A DNA stretch of 64,000 nt, from the NCBI RefSeq assembly GCF_001625305.1, contig NW_017804464.1:263840-327839 (forward strand), given 5' to 3'. The notes beneath the pieces were generated by a model, which was given only the letters and a program-made list of their open reading frames with translations, did no database searches and was not told where the DNA came from. Source of the DNA: Branchiostoma belcheri (taxonomy: Eukaryota; Chordata; Leptocardii; Amphioxiformes; Branchiostomatidae). Each line of letters begins with the position of its first letter. The first letter of the stretch is position 1. Position numbers and translations under genes: made by a program. Positions 42,822 to 55,100 of this stretch are shown one piece after another.

Positions 42822-43072
42822 CAAGCATGTTGGCAGAACATACGTTCATACTGCGCTTGCGCAAAACCCTCATTTTTCACGGTTTTCGTTGGATGTTGGT
42901 CAACGTTGTGTCAGAATTTTGCCCATTGCAATATTTCTTCAACATAACATTTGGAAATTCAGACAGTGTTATATGCATGAGTACGACCTAAGTTATATGA
43001 GACATTCTGCCAAAGTGCTGCACAATACATTACGGGTTTTGCGCAGGTACAGTACATTCTGCTGATGTGCTC
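42822..43072. mobile_element. Foldback element, ~250 bp
   Basis: The left end (tgttggcagaacatac ... gcttgcgcaaaaccc) and the right end, read inverted (cagcagaatgtact ... ctgcgcaaaaccc), pair over about 50 bp. A partial left end recurs in CYP4 intron 8 near 16475-16530. Confidence 0.65.
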
Positions 43073-43329
43073 TTGACCATCCCTAGCCATATGGGCTGAG
43101 TCTTCCCGAAGACAAGTGATGGCTGACATTGTGCAAATCCCCCTTCATCCTGTAGTCCCATTAAGGGTCATGCAGAGATAGCACCTTGCAGCTATCAGCA
43201 TTTGTTCCATTGCCTTCCTGTGGACTATTGGGTTTAGCTTGATGTCTGAGTTGACACTCTTATAAGCTGCAGTATACATTTTAAATTGACACATTTCTGC
43301 CTTCTGCCTATGTATTTACCGACCCAGTG

Positions 43330-43640
43330 TTCTAGCTAGCAGTCATATCAATTTTTTTGGGCCTAAACTGTCATTTAGAACTGTCGTTCTGGCAGCAATC
43401 CTACAACAACTCTAGCTCTGGGAGAAATTTTGAAGTCCTGACCCTCTGAAACACTATTTCCTGCACTTTGAAGGAAACTTTTGCTGGTAGACTCAGCTTA
43501 AAAAGTATCATGACATTTCTTTTCATATACTGTCAGTATCTTTACATGCTCATATTTGTATGTCAAAGACGACAGATTGGGCAAAATTTTTGTGAGCAGC
43601 AGAATTCAGTCATATGATGGAAGTACAGACACAGACACAT
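43330..43640. repeat. Dispersed repeat family X3, copy 3
   Basis: Contains cctgaccctctgaaacact, ttgctggtagactcagctta, tatctttacatg, gattgggcaaaattttt and gcagcagaattc as in the other two copies. Confidence 0.65.
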
Positions 43641-44439
43641 ACACTGGCTAAAACATTGTAGGACCATAATTGTACTGCCCCTAGGCTGACGTATGACAGC
43701 TATGGGACTGGTGAGGTGAATCGGAAATAAAACATAATTATAAACTAATTACTAGTAGTATTCCTAGGCCTAAGATTGATGTATGCCCTGAAGGTCTCTG
43801 ATAATGTCTTAATTACAACATTGGACACAGATTTACATGTAATTGTAAAGGTGATAAATTGATATAGGTTACAAATGTATTTTGTGTCTAAGACACCAGG
43901 CCTCTACTACATGGGCCAGTGCAGGTAAGGTTCAGGTAGACATCAGAAATACTAGTACATGTACCTGCACAACCCCAATTGTACCTGCACTAAGGTACAT
44001 ATATGCACCCAGTATTTTGAGCCCTGCATGTCAGTAGTAATACTTTTGGAAGTGAAAATGTAATAAAGCTTGCATTTGCCATCAGCATGTTGTCTCATGT
44101 AACATGTAGGTATAATTGGTTTTCTCGTGTTCTGTTGACCATTCAGGGTTTTGAGAGTGCGTACGTCACAGCTGTCACTTACGCTGGCTTTGTTACCATT
44201 AACATGCCTCTTCAGCTAGGCAGTGCATTGTACTACATGTAGGTAAAGCCTCAGGCGCTGTATTCAGTAGTTCTAGACTCCTATTCCTAATGAACTGGTA
44301 CTGCTACTGGGACAATGTGTCCACAACCCAAGGACATTATACAATAGTGACTGGAAAATTCTGACATGTACTAGAAATTTGATTTTCAAAGGCTGTAATT
44401 GGCAATTATTTTCGTGGTACGCAGATTTAACTTCTGTAC

Positions 44440-44580
44440 TTCTGTAGCAAATAATTTGCTGACTTTCTTTTTTCTGCACCTATTGCCACTGCAAACATAG
44501 TTCTGCGAACATATCTATTTTTCTCCGGCAGCAAACTTCTACTACCACGAACATGAAGTGTACTGGTATTACAATATGTA
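44440..44580. repeat. Dispersed repeat ('acagtaaatcac...gtgaac' family), inverse copy
   Basis: Inverse-orientation match to 32760-32995: acttctgtagcaaataattt then gctgactttcttttttctgc then accacgaacatgaagtg. A related, diverged stretch follows at 45370-45540. Confidence 0.6.
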
Positions 44581-46191
44581 AGAGTACTAACTTTTTTTGG
44601 CAGCCAATAGCCCACATGAGGTGCATTCATTTTGTGGTGCCACCACAAAATACCAAAATGTAAACAAACATGGCTGACAGCTGTGTTTCAAAATTTTAAA
44701 CACACTCGTAAGGCGGCATACTTCCTGAATGGCACTTATTTGCAATGGAGTTAATTCAACTTACTAATATGTTAATAATGACTTTTTGTATCATCCTAGC
44801 TAATGTTGCATAATTAATATCTTAAAAAATGGACCAAAGTACATCAATGTTGTTGTTGAGTCTAGCTGCTGTCCAGATTGTTGATGTCCAGAGCTGCCCT
44901 CAGCATATGTGTGGAATTCATGGAAATATTTGGCACTCTCTTGCCCTATTTGTCAAATACTTGCCAGGCGACATGCCAAGAATATGTCAGTGAGTTAGTG
45001 GCAAAAAATTGACATGATTGTCATTTGTGTAGTCTGGGAACAGCAATCTCAAGATTTTGCTGTCATACAGTAAATGAAAAGTGACAAATATCAATGAAGT
45101 TTTCTTGGTTATCTATTACATTGGCTAAATAATTCATTACCTGTCTGGAAGAAGCATACTAAGATACTAGTATATCTTCCAGCAGAAAAGTTTGATTGAA
45201 CCTCCATGCTTCCAAAAACTTAGTATATTTCTAAGAAAGTCCTTTAACATTGTCAATTCCAATGGCTACAGTAAATATCATAAAAAGGCAGAGCCCATGA
45301 AGATTTTGAATAACAAGTCTGATGAGTCTGCAGATTTGTCCTTTAGTGTACAAACATTTCTCATAAATGTTGTAATTCCTTATTTTTTTCACAGTACTTT
45401 TATGTTGACTGTTTTTCCGGTCACTTGTGTACTGTGAACTTATCATTACCACTAACAAATTACTTTTCCTACACCTGCTGCCACTGTGAACATAAGTTCC
45501 GTAAAATCTTGCTACCGTGAACATAAAGTGAATTACAGTATTGTTGTGTATTTGTAACTTGGATAGCTATTTTGTCAGTTAGTGAAATTTTGCTACCATG
45601 AACATAAAGTGAATTATGAATTCGTATTTGTAACTTGGATAGCTATTACATATTTCTCCATCCTCCCCCACACAGGCAGACAGTAATACGTAAGTCTACG
45701 ACTGCAGCTGACGCCAGGAGAAGCCTGCCGGAGCTGTGCCCGCGGCTGCAGCCGTAACCCTGCGGGTGGAACACCTGTCTCGTCATGTCCGCCCCCAGAA
45801 GACACGTCTAGATTACAGGAACACCTGGTGAATAAGCAGGGTCAAAGGTCGCTGTTTGACAAACAAAGCGATTTCATGCTTTCAGGGATGATAACAGTCC
45901 ATTAGCCCGGGCTGACTATCAGTTCCCCTGCGAGGCAGGGCACGGCCCCTGGCTATTAACTCCCCGCTCGCTCGCCCGTGGAAACGTTAAAGCACCCTGC
46001 TCCGGGCTGTTTGTGTGATTGGTGAGTTCTGAAGGGCAGAGTGACAGGTATTACGCCGCCGGTCGCTTCTCCGGCCCGGGAGCGGCGGAGGATGGCCGCT
46101 GATTTCTTACCGGACGTGACGGAGAATCCGGTGAGGTTGGCCGCGGCCCGTGCATGGACGTGCGTGTGAGACGGACCGCGCGTCGAGCGAC

Positions 46192-49100
46192 ATGTCCAAA
46201 ACAACCGCCGTGGTCCACCCCAGTCCCGTGCTTATCGAGAAGCAGCACCTCAAGATGGGAGGGAACCACTACATCTCCTCGTCCAATCATGAGAGCGACC
46301 TGGCCGTCACGTCCCCGGACTTCCCGCGCAAGGAGCGCAAACTGTCGCCCTACGAGAGGGTGACCTACGACCTGAGCAACGACGAGAAAATCCAGAAGGA
46401 GATCACGCTGGGTAAACGGATCGGGTTCTACAGACTACGGGCGGAGATCGGGAGTGGGAACTTCTCACAGGTCAAGATGGGCATACATGCACTCACCAAA
46501 GGTTGGTGTTTCTTTAGTTTTATTCCTAAGGCCACACCAATTTGATTTATTGGTTCTCGGTTTTTTTCAGAAAAGATATGAAGTAACAGGGAAAAAAACA
46601 ATGAATTGCAAAGATTTGAATCAAGCTACTGCATTGATAGATGGAAAAATTAATGTCACAACTCTGAAGGGAAGCTTCTTTCTTTAACTGTTGGGGCGAA
46701 AATAAGAGCATCTGGAGTTGATTCAGAACCTGAATTTTTTTTTTTTTGCAAATCGGAAGAAAATGCAGAGGACGAATCAAAAAACATCGTCTACACAAAA
46801 CAGCATGACATCTAATATCAAATATCTAATAATCTCACAGGACGGCGAAAATTTCTTTTTGACCCAATTTAGCTCTACTTCTTACTAACATACATATACA
46901 CTGGCGTCAGGGTCACATACCAACCACATGTACATGTACTTGTGCCTAGTAACAGAAAGTGTGTACGTGTAGAAGGCATGTGTAGAATGTAGATCCCTGT
47001 CATTATCAGCTAAAGCCTTGAACAAGGTAAGGTACAAGCCCACGATGACATGGCATGTTTTTTTTCTATTGGTCAAAACATTAAAAAGAAATATTGTGTT
47101 GGGCACTTTCCTGATAATGAAGTTTCTTAGCTTTACAGCAATATCAATTTTAAGACAAACAGAGTGAACTGCCAAAGAAAAAGGAAACATTAGAATGATA
47201 GAGGCTGTATGACCAGTGAAAGATTTGTAAGCTTAAAGTCAGTCTCTACCATAATGTCACCCCTATGTTTTCCTTTTTATTTCTATGAACAGTTCTGTTC
47301 TCTAAGCCTGAGCTGACTTTGCTTGTTTGGTATATTGGCAATCCTCGGATTTCCGTTCCCGAGAAAAAACCAATCACGTTTTCCCAGCCTTGCCCCTCCT
47401 TCTGTAACCTTTTCCTGAGGATTAGGGACAGACTTCCAGGCTGGGGGTTACGGGATCTATAACTAACCTGTCGTCATGACAACAAGCAAGGCTTTACTGG
47501 GAGTCAAAGTCAGCTCGATCCTAACACCATCATAGGGTGTTATATGTGCTACTGTATATGTAATAGAATCTGTTGCTGATCAAATTATGATATAACCATG
47601 ATATTAACATTAAAGTTTACACAATTCTTCCTCTGTAGCGTAATAGTAATAGACAAGGAAGATTCCAGCAGTCTTTCTTCAGGAATTAAAAGGAAAATTC
47701 ATGAATTATGGAAATGTATAATTGTTAGCAAATTTTTAGTCTTTATAATTTATATTTCCTACATTATACTTTAAGTTCCTTATTTCTATCCTCATTTTTA
47801 TCATCTCTAAATAATTTGTTTTTGTTTTTATTACAATTGTTGAAAACGAATTTCAATTACATGTAGAATAATGATACTAGAATCTTATTTTACAATTATT
47901 TTTATGGTTTCATTATTTATCATTATTGTTGAAAAAGAAATTATTTTGATTAGAGTAATGGTATTAGAATCTTATTATTATTGTTTCATTATTCATCGTT
48001 GTTTTTTTATTATTGCCCTTTGACCTTGTTTGAAAAAAAATTATTGTCCAACATTAGTAAGTTGATTGGCAGGGCTAATTATATAACTATCTCCCCAGTC
48101 CCGTGAGACACAGAAGTTCTTGATAGCTTTATATATATTTCTTTCAGAAGTCAAGAGTGCAGGATAAAAACAGTATTAAATATTCATAGGGCAGTAAAAG
48201 GATTTTGATGTTATCTTGTAAACCCCTGGGAAGTGAAGTGAGTTCTGACGTTTCCAAGAATCAAATGTGATGTTTGTAATGCAGTACAATAATTCAATAG
48301 AAAAACTGGGTATATTCACTAGTGCAGGTAAAATTGGGGATATTTAGGGGCGTGCAGGTATTTCTGATGTCTACCTGTACCTAACCTGCACTGGTCCATG
48401 TACTGGGTATATGTAGGTTAGTGCAGGTAAAATTGGAGCTGTGCAGGTATTTCTGATGTCCACCTGCACCTAACCTGCACTGGTCCATGTACTGGGTATA
48501 TGCATTGCAGGTTTGTGTAGGTAAAATTGGAGCTGTGCAGGTATTTCAGGCAAGTGCAGGCACCTGTTTGTGCATTGTAGAACAATCATAATTTGTTCTC
48601 TTGGGTGTTTCCAAACTTGGTACATAATAATTTGTTTACAGTTAAGTTAAAACATAGAATATTCGTAGAAGACAACTTATTTCAAGAATATAGATAGAAC
48701 AATCATTGTAGTACTTGCTATTTTGACTATGATGAAGTCTGCTCTAAATTACATTGAGGATCATTTTCTGAAGTCGAACAGTACAATTTGACCTCAATCA
48801 AATTGTTCTTTGGCATAATAATGTGGTAAACCACAATACAAATACAATTAATTTTCACCAGGGACCTGAGGGGTACTATTTATCATATTCAGGAAAATCA
48901 ATATAGTGTCTGGTCTGATAATGTCATGTATGAAACCCCACGCACTGTCTGATGACTTTATATTGGATCAATACATTATACTAGAAGAGTGTCATCTTTG
49001 TTGTTTGATAAGGTTATATATATAGTACATGGAACAGTATTTTATTCTATCAGTGTTCTTAAATCCTAATCCCTCCAAATTTATGAAATTCGGGGTACAT

Positions 49101-52100
49101 GTTTGATACTTATATTTAAATATATTCCAATTTGAACCCTAATGATATTCAGACCAAATCATACAAAAAAGGCAGTGAATGTTAGATTTTTAATGAAACC
49201 ATTGAAAAGGTCTTTCTTAAACTGTTGCGGGCAAAATATTAGATTTTCAAGTTGATTGAGAACCTGGATTTTTTTGGGATTTTAATAAAATGAAGCGGTC
49301 AAATCTGAGGACCAGTTTATTAAATTTGTGTGGCCTAATGTACAAGACAAGATGAAGGTCACTTCATACAAGTCAAGTTAAAAGCCAACATTAAGAAGAC
49401 CATGTTCTTGCATGCGTGCACTGTCATCTACTTTGATCAATCACTTACTTAACCAAGATCCATCAACATTGTCAATCCAAAGCTGTGAAATCCTTATACA
49501 GAATGGATGGGTATTATATTTGTAGGTCATTGTGGCCAACAGTCACGAACAACAGCTTTCTACAATTGTATCATATTACCGATAAGGTAATATGATTCAA
49601 GGTACCTCTTTTCAATATTCTGGAATTTTAGGCGATCTCTGGCTATTTTTTATGGAAATTGTACAAAGTACATTCATCTACTGGAACAATAATTTCATTC
49701 TCTGGTTCAGTAAGATGAATGTCATATTACATGTGCTGTGTTTGAAATTCTTTTTTCTGTGTGCACGTGCCTGCACTGGTGCATGTTACATTGAAAATTG
49801 CCTGCACTTGAGACAAATTTTACCTACACCACTCATGATCAAACTTTGAGAAGGAGGTATCATACTAAAAACTGTTCAGAAATCATTGCCATTATTTCTT
49901 TAATTTTATGCTTTATAGGTGGTAACAGTCAATGCAGCAAATAAAAATAAAAATCAACATACACCTACATGTAACTCTGTACATGCATGGACTTAGTGCA
50001 GTTTAGATGCACTAGTGCAGGTTAGGTGCAAGTGCAGGTTAGGTGCAGGTCAGAAAATAACACATGTTTCTGCACAGCCTCAATTTTACCTGCACTAACT
50101 TAGGTGCATATGCACCCAGTATGCACTGTCATTGTATGTTGAAATGTTGAAAAAAGAAAGCTCTTATACTGTTGTTTTTTTCTGAGACTGAGAGCCAAGT
50201 TGACTGCAGGTAGACCTGTCTAGCTGCTATGTTGTGTTGTGTTGGATGTCCATTGTACTGGACCTACGTAAGGCTGAAGACTGTTGAATAGGCCTGGCCA
50301 TGCATGCCTGGAGATGCTGAATAAGACTTGTGACGTCAGCCTGCGTCCGCTCGCTGTGTTTGTCGAGCTGAAAGAACGTGACAGACATGTGTCACTGGGT
50401 ACGGACGCAGGCACTTCAAGGACGGTTGAACGATACTTTTGTGTGGCCGAGGAAAATTAATGTTGCGTTTATTTATTTTTTGGGGGTTTGGCTAAAATGA
50501 CACAACAAATAAACTTTAACAATGCATATGGGCTATCCTAAGGACACGTTTAAATTTGCTAAAATGGACAAATATTTCTCCCGAGTTACTGAAGAAAATT
50601 GCTTTTGAAAATGCGTGAAATGACTGAAAAAAGGCTGGGATCTGCAGGTTTTAGCTAGAGCTGGGAAACTCGAAACACAACATTTTTTCCTAGCCCAGTG
50701 TTTTGTGATGCAAAGTGTCATTTGTTTGTAGTAATTTACTTAGCAGTAACATACACAAGAGCATACAGTGATATTCTCTCTGAACCCAAAGTTTTACCAT
50801 TCTGGAAAGAAGACTTCAAAAAGTCATGCATTTTAAGTCCAAGGCACGTACATGTACATGCGTGTGTTCAGACAATTATGTACAAGTCCTGAGGTTGCTT
50901 TTTGTCTACTCAGCTTAAGTATCCCAAAGTCCTGTAGCTATCTCCTGAGTCATTAGTGGTGACTCTACCTTGAAAGCCTACTTACACACAGAAGCCTTTA
51001 CAGTAGCTAGGGGATAAAGTAAAAACTCTAGCAGACAAGGGTTCAGGTAGACGTGCCCTGACTCCCTCGTGGGCAGGAGATGTTCTTGATGGAATTCCCC
51101 GGAAATTTACTGCTTTAATCCCAGTTTCCTTGAGACAAATGCAAGAAGAGCCCCCAACCCCATGTCTAGTTGAACTGTTCCATTAGGGTGTACCAATGGG
51201 ATCAAGTGTCAGCCTACTTGAACACATTACTTCAAGCATACTCAAAAGTACAATTTAACATTAGGCACTGGTAACATTTGCTGGTGCAGGTAACATTCAC
51301 AAATACAGTCAAAGACTCTCAGTCAAACTTGCCGAAGCAACCACCTCTTTAAGCCAGCCATCTGGCCATAAGGCATAACGACTACTTTTTTCTCTGTCCA
51401 AATTTTTTTTTCACAATAGACGCAAGCATTAAGAGACTTATCTAAACCAAGGAGGTTAAACTGACCATTTGTTTTATGCGACCATCACTATTTGGGACCG
51501 CACATGGCCTAAGGCCACACCAATTTAACTTCTTGGTTAACGGATTTTTCTAGAAATATAATGGAGCGGGCGGGCGAAAAAAAAATAAAATAAAAACAGG
51601 CCGAGGCATCCTATTATGGGCAAAAATGGTACGATAGGAGCCATGAAGTCAACACACCAGGCTGGTTCAAAATGTAAACAATGAATTTTGAACTTTTAAT
51701 GATACTTCTTCATTGAAAGATGGAATAACTCTAACAACTAGGAAGAAAAGGACTGTTTTCAACTGTTCAGGGCAAAATATGAGCATTTTGCTGTTGATTC
51801 TGAATTTTTATCTTTATTTGCAAATCAGAAAAAATGAAGCGGGCGAATCCGTTAACCAAGAAATTAAATTGGTGTGGCCTAACCTCTGTATATGATGACC
51901 GCATTATTTCCAAGCATATGCCATAAAATAGCTTGTTTTGGGGCGGAAATTAAATGTCCATGGAATTTCAACAGCCCACATGCTCTCACTGCAATATCTC
52001 AGATTCACAAAGTGACTTTCAAAGTAGTCGTGACTTCAGGTTATTCTCCAAACTTTGCACTTAAAAACTTAAAGTCTCCAACCACCTCTAACACGGCCCC

Positions 52101-55100
52101 CAGACATAGGTATAAATGGGAGGTACATGTACATGTAGGTTATATTAAAGGCACCAAGGGCGATTTCAGGGCAGTAAAATTTGATTTTGAAAGTTAATTT
52201 CCTGGTCTTTTTTTTAATGTACACTGAGTAAGAGGCAGAAATGCGATGTCACTGACAGAAAATGGTTGCTCGTTTCATATTGTAGTTACACTTACACTTG
52301 GTGGTACCAAAAAATAAAGGGATTCCTCATGTAAGTGTTATTGGGCTATTTCAAATGACTTGTTCTAAGAAATGACTGTAAATGTCAATATCCGACAGAA
52401 TTTCCTCATCCACAGTTTTTTCATATTGATCAGCCCAGAAAGTGCATTGGATGCCTCAACTACAGAAGCCTCATTCACAATATTTTCATATTGTCATCCT
52501 GAAATTGCATTGAGATGCAATTGAACTGAGATGCCTCAACTACAGAAGCCTGTGAGCAAAGATAAAAAGAAGTGGTTTGAAGGAAGTTGATTTGTTTGCC
52601 TGAAAAACAATTTGATGTTAGACCTAAGCCATCAAGCTGCAGCGAGAAGCTCATGACATCATCACATTGATGGGCTGAAATGACATTAACACGCGGCGCT
52701 CATCCGTCAGGGCTTAAGTCTCGGGCTGCAAACGTGCGCGACACTCGGGATGATTCATGCCCAATCACGGCACCCGGGAACATTACGGGTCGTAACTAAT
52801 GTACCGAGGATCAGCCGTAAGAGAGTCAATATCGCTAAGTACTCCAGCAACGGCGACATAAGCCGGACCCTGCGTGGACTAGTATCTGCGTACACACAAC
52901 AAGACTGATTCTAGGGCCTAGGAAACAATTTTGTGTTTCCTGTTTCCCGACAAACCCTAGCAAAAAAACGCCAACCCTAGCGTTATTTTGATCGACTGCT
53001 GGTCAAGGTATAAAATTTTCCATCCAACATCTGAATTTCAAACCTTCTGAACTTCTGCATGTCATCTAACGCATTTTTAGAAACAATCTTTTCTTCAGTA
53101 AATCGGGTGAAATATTTGTCCACAAGCAAACAGGTGGACGGGTCCTTGGGGCAGTCCTAATGCATTGTTAAACTTTATTTCTTGGATCCATTTTGGAGCC
53201 AAAAAAAAAAGAAGAAGAAAATCCAGTACCGACCCTGTTTTTTTCAGAACTGGAAACAGAAACACAAGATTAATTTCCCCAGGCCCAGAGAGAAAGCTGA
53301 GATGATGTTTACTTGATGGAGAGGAGGGATTCCCTGTAGCATCGTAAAGTGTGCAGAACCCCAGACGTACACGCTTGGGCCATGGCAGGGTCGTAAAATG
53401 TACAGCAAAGGAAAATGCCCAATATTTCATACTCAGTTTTCTAGGCATTTGTTGTGACTGTGATATCTCTCTTTTATTTTGAAGTTCAGTCACTCTAGAA
53501 GACACATGTATGTCACGAGCTACATTGTATGGTAGATTTAGTAATTTCAAATTTTACCTACACTGCAAAATACAGCAAGGGGACTGCATGCAAGCCCTGA
53601 TTGTTTATCTCAAAAACATTGCTGGAAATTTCTAATTTCTTTGTCAATTGTGAATATGGATTTAACCAAATTTTATTCCGTGCAATCAATAATACATGTA
53701 ATTATTCAATAGCCATTTTCAGTGAGCACCACAGTACGTAACTGAGTTCTATCATACATCCACAAACAAGGCAATAGGTATCAACTACATCAACATGAAA
53801 ATGTCAGGAAAAATCTTCTGACCATCTTGCTAAACCCCCGTGCTTTACAAATTTTGCCGTGCGTACATCGCCCAGTTTCCGCTGTTGATCTTTCTGGAGG
53901 TTATACTGGATAAGTCTTCCCCAGCAGGGCAGTGTTTATAAATAAGTGACTGGACGCAGTAAGACGCCGTAAGGCTGCCAAGAAACCAGGACTCGTGCTT
54001 TTATCATATAAGACGTGCCTGACTCTAATGTCAAGGATTTCCACTGCATAAATGTCAGGACATAACATATAAGTGTGCAAATTACAAAAAGCAGCAAGTA
54101 TAGATTAATGACACTTATTTATGTAAGAGTGAATGTGGGGAAGGCAGGGCTTTTGACAGTGGAAATTTCCAAATAGGTGCATCGGTACATTTGTTATCAC
54201 TGAATGTAGAGTTTTATTAAGAGTCCCAGTGCGATGTATTATGCTTGAAATGAATGTNNNNNNNNNNNNNNNNNNNNTTACAAATTTTGCCGTGCGTACA
54301 TCGCCCAGTTTCCGCTGTTGATCTTTCTGGAGGTTATACTGGATAAGTCTTCCCCTGCAGGGCAGTGTTTATAAATAAGTGACTGGACGCAGTAAGACGC
54401 CGCAAGGCTGCCAAGAAACCAGGACTCGTGCTTTTATCATATAAGACGTGCCTGACTCTAAGGCCACACCAATTTAATTTGTTGGTTCTCGGATTTTTTC
54501 AGAAAAAATATGAAGCGACAGGGCGAAGAAAATAAAAAAAATAAAAACAGGTCTAGGCATCCTATTATAGGCTTAAATGCTATGAAATGAGCCATGAAGT
54601 CAACACAAAAGGCTGGGTTAAAATTTAAACATTGAATTTTGAACTTTTAATCAAACCACTGCAATGATAGATGGGAAAACTGTAACAACTAGGAAGAAAA
54701 GGACTTTCCTCAATTGTTTGGGGCAAAATATGAGCATTTTTCAGTTGATTCAGGACCAGAATCAATTTTTTTTTTTTTTGCAAATCAGAAAAAAACGGAG
54801 AGGCGAATCCGAGAACCAACAAATTAAATTGATGTGGCCTAATGTCAAGGATTTTCTACTGTATAAATGTCAGGACATAACATATAATAAGCGTGTGCTA
54901 CAAAAAGCAGCAAGTATAGATTAATGACACTTCTTTATGTAGAGTAAATGTGGGGGAGGCAGGGCTTTTGACAGTGGAAATTTCCAAATAGGTGCATCGG
55001 TACATTTGTTATCACTGAATGTAGAGTTTTATTAAGAGTCCCAGTGCGATGTATTATGCTTGAAATGAATGTACTAGGTGCTGATACTGTACATGATTGT

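Larger units (their letters stand above)
32311..46191. other. No recognised coding exon; long intron or intergenic DNA
   Basis: No supported coding exon. One protein-like open stretch with splice-like borders at 38684-38935 is discussed in the findings. The interval holds a second promoter-like stretch near 40078, many dispersed repeats and MITEs listed separately, and a GC-rich stretch at about 45690-46190 with an acceptor-like cacacag at 45670-45676 that probably belongs to the NIM1K 5' leader. Confidence 0.5.

Noticed and set aside
53095..53550. 151-codon minus-strand ORF
   Set aside because: It overlaps the right half of a family G MITE and contains no recognisable domain.
53845..55072. 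Genuine tandem segmental duplication
   Set aside because: The duplicate edges coincide with a 20-N gap and the copies differ like alleles, so an assembly artefact is simpler.
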